A stretch of DNA of 64,000 nucleotides from positions 62,001 to 126,000 of the forward strand of contig NZ_NPML01000012.1 in the NCBI RefSeq assembly GCF_002252565.1, in the 5' to 3' direction. A model generated the notes under the pieces. It saw only the letters and a program-made list of their open reading frames with translations, was not told the origin of the DNA and did no database searches. The stretch is from Petroclostridium xylanilyticum (GTDB lineage: Bacteria; Bacillota; Clostridia; SK-Y3). The translations under genes were made by a program, and so were the position numbers. Shown here piece by piece: positions 8,872 through 17,851 of the stretch; the first letter of the stretch is position 1; each line of letters starts with the position of its first letter.

Positions 8872-9432
8872 TCAATTCTGCTTAATCATCCTTGTGCTCA
8901 TAATATAACCAATTACAATAACAGCTGTCATAGAGAGCATAACATCATAATAGTTCCTCAATACAACATAATAAATATCAAAAATAGAATTTCCTACAAT
9001 AATTACTGTCTTATAAGAATTCTCAGCAGCTACCAGAATATTATCCAGCAAATCTAACGTCAATCCGTTTCTCATAATTAATTGGATTAAGTCAATTGCC
9101 GTTATACTGTTCAAAAATATTACTGCCCATATCGTAAGCATTAGAAAGCCGGTTGCCAATAATACATATAAAATACTGAGAGGCATTCGTATAAAACTTT
9201 TCCTGGAAACCGGAAGTACCTTGATTGATTCCATTACACAAGCTTCAAAATCTTCAGGAGGATCCATCAAGGGCTGCTTCTCCATATACCCTAATACTTC
9301 TGACATAATGGTATACTGCTCGGAACAAGCAGGACAGCTTTTCAGATGCTGTTTGAAATAATAAAAATCAATATCATTTATTTCACCATCAAAATATTTC
9401 ATCATAATTTCATTTACTTCACTGCACTTCAT
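8872..9432 (-). CDS. Zinc-finger anti-sigma factor
   Basis: The 186-residue protein starts with a cytoplasmic ~80-residue domain containing FKQHLKSCPACSEQ, the H-x3-C-x2-C zinc motif of ZAS-type anti-sigma factors, then a membrane helix at ~83-108 and a C-terminal membrane segment near residue 165. It should hold the ECF sigma factor inactive at the membrane. The ATG overlaps the stop codon of the sigma gene (ATGA), with AAGGGAGGAA upstream, so the two are translationally coupled. The part between the helices may sense an envelope signal; no known sensor domain is visible there. Confidence 0.85.
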   Translation of the reverse strand: MKCSEVNEIMMKYFDGEINDIDFYYFKQHLKSCPACSEQYTIMSEVLGYMEKQPLMDPPEDFEACVMESIKVLPVSRKSFIRMPLSILYVLLATGFLMLTIWAVIFLNSITAIDLIQLIMRNGLTLDLLDNILVAAENSYKTVIIVGNSIFDIYYVVLRNYYDVMLSMTAVIVIGYIMSTRMIKQN

Positions 9433-9989
9433 AAAGCTTCCTCCCTTCTTATCGTGACCAGCTTATCCCGCAGCATATGCCTTGCCCTATGTAACCGGTT
9501 TTTAACTATACTTAGCGGTTCGTTCAATACTTTACAAATCTCATCATAAGACAGCCCATGCTGGTGAAATAGGATAATCGGCAGCCTATATTTTTCCGGA
9601 AGAGAATTAATGGCTTCTTCTATTTGCACTGTCCGCTCAACTTTCAAATATGCAGTCTCAGGGTCTTCACCATGACCTGGTTCGTAAATCATTTCATCCA
9701 CTGATGTAGTTTCGATTTTCTTCTTACGTAAAATGTCCAAACACAAATTAGTAGTAATCTTTACTGCCCAGGTGGAAAATTTGTACTCCGGATTATACTT
9801 ATCCAGCGTCCGGTACAGTTTGATGAATACTTCCTGTGCAATATCACTGGCATCTTCCTTATCATTGATCATTCGGTATACAATCGTATACACCAGCTTT
9901 TTATATCGGTTAACTATTTCAGCAAACGCGTCTTGATTACCTTTTAAACATAATTGAATTATTTCATAATCAGTCAGCTCCAATGCCAA
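9429..9989 (-). CDS. ECF-type RNA polymerase sigma factor
   Basis: At 186 residues it has the size of a group 4 sigma factor. Region 2 spans ~20-90, with YRMINDKEDASDIAQEVFIK and the promoter-melting/-10 recognition part FSTWAVKITTNLCLDILRK. Region 4 (~125-180) includes SLPEKYRLPIILFHQHGLSY and an HTH ending in VKNRLHRARHMLRDKL. It is immediately followed, with a 4-base overlap, by a zinc anti-sigma factor. Regulon and trigger are unknown; the adjacent bactofilin-like membrane protein is the obvious first target. The start is probably TTG. Confidence 0.9.
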   Translation of the reverse strand: MALELTDYEIIQLCLKGNQDAFAEIVNRYKKLVYTIVYRMINDKEDASDIAQEVFIKLYRTLDKYNPEYKFSTWAVKITTNLCLDILRKKKIETTSVDEMIYEPGHGEDPETAYLKVERTVQIEEAINSLPEKYRLPIILFHQHGLSYDEICKVLNEPLSIVKNRLHRARHMLRDKLVTIRREEAL

Positions 9990-10613
9990 TCATCCCTTTC
10001 GACCGTCTTCATATCATTTTACGTCATATTTCTAAAATATGTCTGATTATTTCTAACATAAAATTTAAGGATAGACTGTTAATAGTCTATCCTTATCATT
10101 AAATTTTTCTCTTCCATCTACCTAATCTAACTCCACTCTTCCATCAGGTATTTTTTTCTTGCCTGATATTAAATATATTATACCATACTCAGTATTAATT
10201 TACTATATTATTCTAAATCGAATATCAGTAAGTTTATGATATATCTTACCTTTTTGTCTTACACCTCTTATGATAGAGAAATATTCAAAAAACCTGGAAT
10301 CATATCTATTGATTACCATATATCCCTTTATAGTTATTTTAATACTTATTTTATACAATAATGCAAAACAAGAAGTGGGACTAAACCTTGTAGTAGGTTG
10401 TTCCACTTCTCGTTTTACATTTATTTTATTTGACTCGTATCAACTAAAAACAAATAACTCCGCCTCCCCAGTCTGCAAACCTGTATCAACATACCAGACA
10501 AACTAATAACATCGCTAAAGTTATTACTAAAATTGAACTTTCATGCATTAATAGTCTTTTCAAGCATTTTTAGTCCAGCAATCCATGAGGACGTATAGGC
10601 TGATTTTTTTAAT
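9990..10613. other. 624-base stretch with no clear gene
   Basis: The stretch contains two strong hairpins: 10067-10094 (AAGGATAGACT / AGTCTATCCTT) and about 10370-10414, where AGAAGTGGGA pairs with TTCCACTTCT. Short frames of 67 and 78 codons occur on opposite strands at 10203-10406 and 10270-10506, but neither has a ribosome binding site or a recognisable family. A decayed gene or mobile element is possible. Confidence 0.5.
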
Positions 10614-11726
10614 TCAGTATCTTCCGAAATTTTGTATTGCATACATCACTGCACGCATACTGGTCAGCAAGGATCCGTTGTTGATTGAACCAGCTGTGGA
10701 GATATTAAGTCCTCTGCATTCCCTCGCCATTTCACAATCTCTTTTCACTTCGGCAATAATCGCCTTTTCATCGTTGCTCATAAAAGTAAAAGGCGCAAGA
10801 CAACCGTCGATTCTCGTTCGCGGCATGTATTTCCGAATCTCGTCCACTAACACTGTAGGTCCAAAATTACACCCGGTCAGATTTAAGCGGCCAAGGATGG
10901 GAAGCAAATGGGCCATCGCTGAATCTGAGTGCTGGTATCGGTTGTCTTCTGGCTTAGGACACCAATGATCAAATATTCTTTTCAGTATGGGAAATCCAAA
11001 CAATTCATACATTTCCGGAGTTAAAAGGCAGCAGTTATCATCTGCAAAGCTAAATCCTCCCGGAGCTTTTCCAGGCTCATATCCAGCTTCTTCATCCATA
11101 ATGGTTGCAATACCAAATATAACGTCAGATATAACCTGGCTAAACCTCTTTGCCAAGTCAGGCTCATCGAGGATCAAAAAAATCAAATTCTCGACACCAT
11201 ATATGGAAGTAGCAAGGGTTACCGGTCCCCTTACATGTCGCATCAACTCAGGCTTTTTGCCATATTTCTCATAGATCCTTTTCTTCTCACTTTCCCAATT
11301 GGGAGGAAGAATAAACTCACGCAAATTAAGTTTTTCTACATGATCCAGCATTTTCTCTAGTTCCTTCGGTGTATTGCATGAACCTTCCAGCCATTCTGAT
11401 ATCCCATTATAGACATACCGACCTTCAAAAACCTCACCTATTCTGCGTATTGGTGGGAAAACAGCATCCGGTTCCGGAAAATCTTCAGGCAACAACCTTC
11501 GCCCTACAATCTTTTCTGCCTTATCATTATACCGCTTGTTCAGCTCTATACGTCTTTCTCTTGGCATATATCCCCATGGATTTCCTTTTTCCCCCAATTC
11601 CGCAAATACACACTCTTCACTCATGCGGATTCCCAGAGCAACCTGTGGTGCTTTTGAACTGAAGCAGTTTTCTTCATGGGCAAGCTCATCATCTGCCCAA
11701 AACTTCTCTATATCCACATCCAGCAT
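10614..11726 (-). CDS. Uroporphyrinogen decarboxylase (URO-D) family protein
   Basis: A 370-residue protein with the URO-D/methyltransferase TIM-barrel pattern: RHVRGPVTLATSIYG mid-protein, DEPDLAKRFSQVISD, SFADDNCCLLTPEMYELFGFP, and YQHSDSAMAHLLPILGRLN near residue 265. These proteins differ from heme-pathway HemE and are common in gut and cellulolytic Clostridia beside AraC regulators and LplB-type sugar importers. Some relatives are corrinoid methyltransferases, but no partner corrinoid protein is encoded here. It diverges from an AraC gene across a 335-base gap carrying a long inverted repeat and so is probably controlled by that regulator. The start has AAGGAGGAG upstream. The reaction is unknown. 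Confidence 0.72.
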   Translation of the reverse strand: MLDVDIEKFWADDELAHEENCFSSKAPQVALGIRMSEECVFAELGEKGNPWGYMPRERRIELNKRYNDKAEKIVGRRLLPEDFPEPDAVFPPIRRIGEVFEGRYVYNGISEWLEGSCNTPKELEKMLDHVEKLNLREFILPPNWESEKKRIYEKYGKKPELMRHVRGPVTLATSIYGVENLIFLILDEPDLAKRFSQVISDVIFGIATIMDEEAGYEPGKAPGGFSFADDNCCLLTPEMYELFGFPILKRIFDHWCPKPEDNRYQHSDSAMAHLLPILGRLNLTGCNFGPTVLVDEIRKYMPRTRIDGCLAPFTFMSNDEKAIIAEVKRDCEMARECRGLNISTAGSINNGSLLTSMRAVMYAIQNFGRY

Positions 11727-11774
11727 CTTTCTACTCCTCCTTCTTTCTTAGTATCGGGTGTATTTTCTGAGTTT

Positions 11775-11910
11775 GAAGAATATTATTCCACTGACTGAGC
11801 CTCAAGGCTAAGAACCTGTAAATTTGCTCCGGACCGCATCAAACGCGCTACCCGTAGCAAGCTTAGAAGTTCTTGACTTCGGAGCTTCAGTGACTGGAAT
11901 AGTATTCTTC
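11775..11910. repeat. 136-nt imperfect inverted repeat between divergent genes
   Basis: The two arms (from GAAGAATATTATTCCA to TGGAATAGTATTCTTC) pair along nearly their whole length, with small bulges, and leave a GC-rich loop around GGACCGCATCAAACGCGC. It occupies most of the 335-base gap between the URO-D-family gene and the AraC gene. It could be a structured 5' leader, a non-coding RNA or a small non-autonomous element. The rest of the gap shows only AT-rich sequence before the AraC start. Confidence 0.75.
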
Positions 11911-12061
11911 ACTTTTAATTTATACACCTCAACTGCGTAAGTAATGTTGAATTAATAATACTGCTATTGTATAATATATACAATGAAATAAAATAAGTTT
12001 ATTTGTATAATTTAAAGAAAATTTTAAACAAAATTTTCTTTGCAAATCAAAGGTGAAAGCT

Positions 12062-12853
12062 ATGACATATACTGATTTTGATAATTTGATACCAGCCATC
12101 GGTTATTTTGTAAATAGAAAGTATACTCCTAACTGGAAGATAGAAAAAAGTTTAATTGACTTTCATGATCTGACCTATGTATATGCTGGGTTGGCAACGT
12201 ATTTTGTGAATGAAGTTAAATACACGGTAGAACGAGGTGACATTGTCTACATACCGGCTGGAAGCGTCCGGCAGGCTTATACTTATCCAGAAAACCCAAT
12301 ACAATGCTATTCCATTAACTTTAAATGGTATCTACCCGAAAATAATAGTGTAAATCTTCCTTTCCCAGTTATTTCTAAGCTAGGCATATTTAACGAAATA
12401 ATAGATCTCTATAAAGACTTCAACAATGTATGGATTGAAAAAAATCCAGGATATATGATGAAGGCAAGGGCTATATTTATGCTTATTCTGCATAAACTGT
12501 TATGCCTCACCTACTATAAGAATACTGCCCTTACGGAAGACTATCGTATAAAGAAAATTAAAGACTATATCATGATTCACTATAATGAAAAGATTGAAAT
12601 TAAACAATTGGCAATGCTGCTTGGACTTACTCCTGTATATCTCGGAACCTTGTTCAAAAGAAACAATGATTGCTCTATTAAGCAATACATCACCAGGATA
12701 CGTATCAACAATGCTGAAAACTTGTTGTCCACAGGAGAATATACAGTAGGTGAAGTTGCTCAGCAGTGCGGGTTTGAAGATATTTTTTATTTCAGTAAGG
12801 TATTCAAAAAGTACAAAGGCTATCCTCCCTCGAACGCCCTGAAAATCAAATAA
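12062..12853 (+). CDS. AraC-family transcriptional regulator
   Basis: About 263 residues: an N-terminal cupin-like sensor half (~1-140), including VERGDIVYIPAGSVRQAY, and a C-terminal pair of HTH motifs (~160-262) with IKQLAMLLGLTPVYLGTLFK and VGEVAQQCGFEDIFYFSKVF, the AraC signature. It likely binds a sugar-related ligand and controls the divergent URO-D-family gene and perhaps the downstream importer. A GTG at 12053 would add three residues, but AAAGGTGA sits correctly for the ATG at 12062. Confidence 0.85.
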   Translation: MTYTDFDNLIPAIGYFVNRKYTPNWKIEKSLIDFHDLTYVYAGLATYFVNEVKYTVERGDIVYIPAGSVRQAYTYPENPIQCYSINFKWYLPENNSVNLPFPVISKLGIFNEIIDLYKDFNNVWIEKNPGYMMKARAIFMLILHKLLCLTYYKNTALTEDYRIKKIKDYIMIHYNEKIEIKQLAMLLGLTPVYLGTLFKRNNDCSIKQYITRIRINNAENLLSTGEYTVGEVAQQCGFEDIFYFSKVFKKYKGYPPSNALKIK

Positions 12854-13249
12854 CCCTATGCATCCTTTTTGTGGTTTAATATAACTTCATTTTACTGCAT
12901 AAACTAATTAAAGAAATGAAAACTGCTCTTTGAAAATTTCATATATGTAAAGCTGCAAAATGTGGCAAGTGTAACATATTTATATAGTTGATAATATCTT
13001 GGTTTTGTTCCATGATAACATTAGGTATAAGTATGCTCCCCAAAAACTTTGTTTTATATCTTTAGACAATATAAAATTAACATATTTGGATCACTTATGC
13101 TTTGTTTTTGCCATTCTATTGCCAATGTAATTGTTGGATACACTGTCAATTACATTTGTTTACAAACAATTTAGTACGAAACTCAAGTAAATTGTTAGAT
13201 TGTACTAACATAATTTATACTAAACGTCATGAATCATGAGGTGGTATGA
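12854..13249 (+). promoter_or_regulatory. 396-base upstream region of the Cache-AraC gene
   Basis: No gene is visible. Near 13156-13170 a hyphenated palindrome (TTGTTT-AC-AAACAA) could be an operator, possibly for one of the two AraC proteins. I cannot place a confident promoter. The stretch is otherwise plain AT-rich sequence. Confidence 0.35.
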
Positions 13250-15565
13250 ATGAAAAATAATTCATTATCTATTAAATTATTTACCGCACTAACTCTTTCA
13301 CTAGTTATTACAGTGGTGATTTTCAACATTATATCAAACTATGCAGTAATGAGCAGTTTTGAATATGAAATAAGTAAAAACTCCATAGGTAAATTAAAAG
13401 TTGCTGAGAATATGATAGTTCAGTTGAAAGATACGATAAATAAAGATACAATACGGCTTACGGTAAACAGTGCTATTAATGCTCTTGCTGATATCCAGGA
13501 GAATAAAGCCAACTTATTCAATACTGACAATTTGTTTAAATTATCGAAAGTAATTGATATTATATCCGAAATCGTAAAGACCAATAATAGTTATCATTCC
13601 ATATATTTGTATCTTGAAGATCTGGGCTATGTTTTTACGTCCAGTCAAGGATTTGTTTCCGAAAATAGTTTGAGTGATACTGTTTGGATGAAATATTATA
13701 AGGATTTTAAAAAAAATGGAACTGCTTTGTCATGGATTGAAACAAGATTACCTGATGATGGAAATAATGATGTCGGCGTCGGAACATCAGAGCATGTGAT
13801 TACATATATTTACCCTCTGACCCCATATACTACCAACTTAAGAGGTGCTTTAGTGGTCAATATCCGTGAGCAAGTACTAAATAAGCGTATTAATAGCAAT
13901 AATTTTAATAGCGAAGGCTATATAATAATTATTAATAGCAAAGGTAATGTAATATCGCATGTTAATGATAAACTTTTATGTAAAAATATATCTGACAAGA
14001 AATATATAGACAGGATTATCACTAGTCAATCAGCAGAAGGATATCTGGTAACCAATATAGATGGCAGCAAATCTCTTGTATCATATTATAAGTCGTATAA
14101 TAATGACTGGATATATATCGGGATATTCTCACTCGACAATCTGATAAATAAAGTAAAGCTTATCCGAATCTATACTATTTATATATCATCCTTGATTGTG
14201 GCTATCGGTGTATTTATTGCGTATTTAATTTCCAGAAGATTGTATAATCCTGTAAAAAAGCTGCTCCAGGATATACAGGCTACAAAAGGAATTGATTTTA
14301 AAGATAACGAAGATGAAATGGAGATATTGTGTAAAGCTTTTGACACGCTAAAAAAACGTGATGAAAGCCTGTTTGATATTCTGGAAAGGAACAGACGAAA
14401 TATTAATGAAAGTTATTTGAATAATTTATTGAGAGGTAATTGTTCTTGTGTAGCTGATAAAAATATTTTGGAAGTGGATTTTCAGTACCTTTATTATACC
14501 TGCGCTATTATATCCATTGATAAATATAGTGAATTTTCGAAATCATATAAGGGAAAACAGCAATATTATGTCAAAATGATGATTTTAAAAGTAGCTGAAG
14601 AAGTTTTAAACCCATCTTTTATATGTGCAGGCATCAATATAGATAAAGGTGATATAGCCCTGATTATTAATACTAGTTATTCAAATAATAATGAGTTACA
14701 TGAGAGGTTAAAAGCTTACTTTTTAAAAATTCAAAAAGAGATTACGAAGATATTCGATTATACTATTTCTGTAGGTATAGGTCTTTGTCATCCAGGAGAA
14801 CATGAGATAAATGCTTCATATATGGAAGCCCATGAAGCATTAAAATTCAAGTTGAAATATGGATATGGAAGTATTATCGCATGGCAAAAGGAGTTAACTG
14901 AACATAAATACTACTATCCATTTACCACCGAAAAACATATATTGAATTATCTTGATTTAAAGGATAAAAACGGAATAACAAATGCTGTTAATGGATTAAT
15001 GGACGAAATCAGGAATAAGAAAGGGCTATCTTGCGACAACGTGATGCAGATATTCAATCAACTGGTAGGAAATACTATTATAAAATATCTTGTGGACTCT
15101 TATGTGGACATGAGTCATGTGTTTGGAAGCGGCTTTAATATATACAGAGAGCTTTCAACAAAGGAAACATTGGATGATATAATATGCTGGCTTATTGACG
15201 TATATAATACAGTAATTAATTATTGTAGCAAATTAGAAAATAATGAGAAGGATAAATTTAAGGTTATAATAGAATTTATTCATAAAAATTATAAAAATGA
15301 TATAGGGATAAGGGATATAGCAGATCATGTGAAAATCAGCTATTCACATATAAGAAAGATATTTAAGGATGAGACAGGAGAAAATATTGTAGATTACATC
15401 AATGTTATGAGGGTGAACGAGGCAAAAAAATTGTTAGTCTCGACAGATATGAATATTAAAGATATAGCTCTTGGCCTGGGATATAATAATGACCAGAGTT
15501 TTACCAGAGCTTTTAAAAAATTTGAAGGGATAACTCCGGGTGAATATAGAAATAAAATAAAGTAA
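13250..15565 (+). CDS. Membrane-bound AraC regulator with extracellular Cache-like sensor
   Basis: A 771-residue protein. A membrane helix at ~10-31 and another at ~303-328 bracket an extracellular domain (~35-300) of dCache type. A HAMP-like linker (~330-365), a ~250-residue intracellular region and a C-terminal AraC double HTH (~665-770) follow; the HTH shows IRDIADHVKISYSHIRKIFK and IKDIALGLGYNNDQSFTRAF. This architecture is typical of regulators placed beside LplB/LplC importers in Firmicutes, so it probably senses an extracellular oligosaccharide and switches on the downstream importer. GAGGTGG precedes the ATG. A strong terminator follows. Confidence 0.85.
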   Translation: MKNNSLSIKLFTALTLSLVITVVIFNIISNYAVMSSFEYEISKNSIGKLKVAENMIVQLKDTINKDTIRLTVNSAINALADIQENKANLFNTDNLFKLSKVIDIISEIVKTNNSYHSIYLYLEDLGYVFTSSQGFVSENSLSDTVWMKYYKDFKKNGTALSWIETRLPDDGNNDVGVGTSEHVITYIYPLTPYTTNLRGALVVNIREQVLNKRINSNNFNSEGYIIIINSKGNVISHVNDKLLCKNISDKKYIDRIITSQSAEGYLVTNIDGSKSLVSYYKSYNNDWIYIGIFSLDNLINKVKLIRIYTIYISSLIVAIGVFIAYLISRRLYNPVKKLLQDIQATKGIDFKDNEDEMEILCKAFDTLKKRDESLFDILERNRRNINESYLNNLLRGNCSCVADKNILEVDFQYLYYTCAIISIDKYSEFSKSYKGKQQYYVKMMILKVAEEVLNPSFICAGINIDKGDIALIINTSYSNNNELHERLKAYFLKIQKEITKIFDYTISVGIGLCHPGEHEINASYMEAHEALKFKLKYGYGSIIAWQKELTEHKYYYPFTTEKHILNYLDLKDKNGITNAVNGLMDEIRNKKGLSCDNVMQIFNQLVGNTIIKYLVDSYVDMSHVFGSGFNIYRELSTKETLDDIICWLIDVYNTVINYCSKLENNEKDKFKVIIEFIHKNYKNDIGIRDIADHVKISYSHIRKIFKDETGENIVDYINVMRVNEAKKLLVSTDMNIKDIALGLGYNNDQSFTRAFKKFEGITPGEYRNKIK

Positions 15566-15612
15566 ATTAATTTTCTTCTTGTTCATATCACAGTGGTATT
15601 TTTTTACAGATA

Positions 15613-15669
15613 AAAACTCATAGCATTAAATTTGATTATCCATAATTAAATTTAATGCTATGAGTTTTT
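15613..15669 (+). terminator. Rho-independent terminator after the Cache-AraC gene
   Basis: A stem of about 20 bp (AAACTCATAGCATTAAATTT and its complement) encloses a 14-base loop and ends in a T-run. It separates the regulator gene from the importer genes, which therefore need their own promoter at 15670-15817. Confidence 0.85.
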
Positions 15670-15817
15670 ATAAAGGATTTATATAGATTTATATTAATTT
15701 TAAAATTAAAAATGCACTTCCTAAGCAAATGTCATTATTGAAATAAAATAAATTATTATATACAATACAATTATAAATTGTTTATATTTTACAAAAAAAA
15801 TGGAGGTGTAAGGGTAT

Positions 15818-16774
15818 ATGAAAACAAATATTTCATTATCCGATTTAAAGGGGGTAACTGAAGTTAAAAGAAAAAAAGGAATAGTTTATTACATAAATCG
15901 GGATAAATACCTTTATTTATTACTGTTGTTACCCATTTTATATTTTTTTATATTTAAATACATTCCTATGTATGGGGTAATTATTGCTTTCAAAGATTAT
16001 AACCTGTTTCAGGGTATTTTCGGAAGTAAATGGATAGGGTTTAGCGCATTCAAAGAAGTTTTTGCAATGAATGATTTCTTTAGAGTTGTAAGAAATACGT
16101 TAATACTTAATTTTCTTGATTTGATTTTTGGTTTTCCTGCTCCAATAATACTCGCACTAATTCTAAGTGAAATCAAATACATGTGGTTTAAAAAAAGTGC
16201 CCAGACCATTTTATATTTGCCACACTTCCTGTCTTGGGTTATCATTGGCGGGATAGCATATCAGTTACTGTCGCAGAATGGTTTTATAAATAATTCTCTA
16301 AAAGCTATGGGTCTGGCCCCTATACCGTTTTTAACAGAGAAGTGGCATTGGTTATTCACATATGTTGGAATAGGAGTTTGGCAAAATGCAGGTTGGGGTA
16401 CAATAATATATCTTGCTGCAATTGCAGGTATAAATAGAGAGCTTTATGACGCTGCTGATGTTGATGGAGCTGGCAGGTTGAGAAAAATATGGCATATAAC
16501 CCTTCCGGGTATTAAGCCTACTATTATCATACTGCTCATTTTAAGCCTTGGAAGAATGGTTTCTATTGGATTTGAACGGCCGTATGTTATTGGTAACCCC
16601 CTGGTTTCTGATTTTTCTGAAGTAATAAGTACATTTGTCTATAGGATAGGTCTCCAGTCAGGAAACTTTACACAGGCTACGGCTGTAGGATTGTTTCAAT
16701 CCGTAGTTAGTTTGATGTTTTTGCTAACAACAAATTATATTGCTGAGAAAAGTGGTGAAAGTGGAATATGGTAG
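15818..16774 (+). CDS. ABC sugar transporter permease, LplB type
   Basis: A 318-residue inner-membrane permease with six hydrophobic helices after a ~30-residue cytoplasmic start. The family hallmark FKYIPMYGVIIAFKDYN lies near residue 48. The EAA loop that docks the ATPase is ELYDAADVDGAGRLRKIWHI (~210), followed by LPGIKPT. Such permeases pair with an LplC partner and a lipoprotein to import oligosaccharides. GGAGGTG precedes the ATG. The partner permease lies 122 bp downstream. Confidence 0.9.
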   Translation: MKTNISLSDLKGVTEVKRKKGIVYYINRDKYLYLLLLLPILYFFIFKYIPMYGVIIAFKDYNLFQGIFGSKWIGFSAFKEVFAMNDFFRVVRNTLILNFLDLIFGFPAPIILALILSEIKYMWFKKSAQTILYLPHFLSWVIIGGIAYQLLSQNGFINNSLKAMGLAPIPFLTEKWHWLFTYVGIGVWQNAGWGTIIYLAAIAGINRELYDAADVDGAGRLRKIWHITLPGIKPTIIILLILSLGRMVSIGFERPYVIGNPLVSDFSEVISTFVYRIGLQSGNFTQATAVGLFQSVVSLMFLLTTNYIAEKSGESGIW

Positions 16775-16896
16775 GAAATTTAAAATAAAAATTTTATATA
16801 TAAACAAGCAGTTTGCGTTTGGACGAAACCTGAGTAGTTACTGAAAAACATAACTTACTACTTTTTACACAAAAATAAAGGAAAGGCGGGAAGACG

Positions 16897-17769
16897 ATGC
16901 ACTCAACAATAACCGATAAAGTATTTGATGGAGTAATTATCATATTAACCATTCTGGCAATTTTAATATGTTTAGTTCCGTTTCTTCATGTGATTGCACT
17001 TTCTTTTAGTTCAAATCATGCAATACTTTCAATGAAAGTCGCAATTTTTCCGGTTGATTTTACTCTTGAAACATATAGAGCGGTATTTAAAGACAATGCA
17101 ATGATTAATTCCCTTTTATTTACAATAGTATTGACAGTGTCATACACAATTCTCGGCATGATTATGACTATTTGTGCTGCATATCCTCTTACAAAAAAAA
17201 ATTTGAAGGGCAGAAACTTTTTTCTGCTACTTATAGTTATAACCATGTACTTTAGCGGAGGTTTAATCCCTGATTATTTACTGATTAAAAATTTGGGACT
17301 TCTCAACAAAATATGGGCTCTTATATTACCGGGTTTAATAAATGCTTATTATTTGATTATTTTAAAAACCTTTTTTTCAACATTACCTGACAGCCTGCAA
17401 GAATCTGCGTACCTTGATGGTTGTACAGATATAGGAATATTGGTTAAAATAATATTACCTTTATCAAAACCAGTATTGGCCACATTGAGTTTATTTTACG
17501 CAGTAGGAAGATGGAATGGTTTAATGGATGCACTCTTTTACATTACAAATCCTAAGTTATATCCAATCCAACTGAAATTGTATCAAATTGTTTATAACAG
17601 TATGCAGTTAGATATTCAGCAGATGGAAGGAAGTGCTGCTGCCGGTATTCTCCCAGAAAGTTTAAAGGCAGCCAGTGTTATTTTTGCTACTGTCCCCATT
17701 CTTATTGTTTATCCATGGCTTCAGAGATACTTTGTAGCTGGTATAATGATAGGTGCTGTTAAAGGATGA
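16897..17769 (+). CDS. ABC sugar transporter permease, LplC/YtcP type
   Basis: This 290-residue permease with six helices is the second half of the importer. The EAA loop reads ESAYLDGCTDIGILVKIILP near residue 168, and LPLSKPVLATLSLFYAVGRWN follows as in CUT1-family permeases. GGCGGGAAG precedes the ATG. No ATP-binding subunit is encoded nearby; in this family the ATPase is usually a shared MsmX-like protein encoded elsewhere. Confidence 0.9.
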   Translation: MHSTITDKVFDGVIIILTILAILICLVPFLHVIALSFSSNHAILSMKVAIFPVDFTLETYRAVFKDNAMINSLLFTIVLTVSYTILGMIMTICAAYPLTKKNLKGRNFFLLLIVITMYFSGGLIPDYLLIKNLGLLNKIWALILPGLINAYYLIILKTFFSTLPDSLQESAYLDGCTDIGILVKIILPLSKPVLATLSLFYAVGRWNGLMDALFYITNPKLYPIQLKLYQIVYNSMQLDIQQMEGSAAAGILPESLKAASVIFATVPILIVYPWLQRYFVAGIMIGAVKG

Positions 17770-17851
17770 TAGATTTCCTCTCAGATTTCGCTTAATTTTG
17801 CGATATGATGAGGATCCTACATATAAAATTTATAAAAAGGAGAGGATTTTT

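Noticed and set aside
10203-10406. Possible N-terminal remnant of an IS1634/IS4-type transposase on the minus strand
   Set aside because: A short segment (FSIIRGVRQKGKIYHKLT) faintly recalls such transposases, but there is no DDE motif, no ribosome binding site and no terminal repeats.
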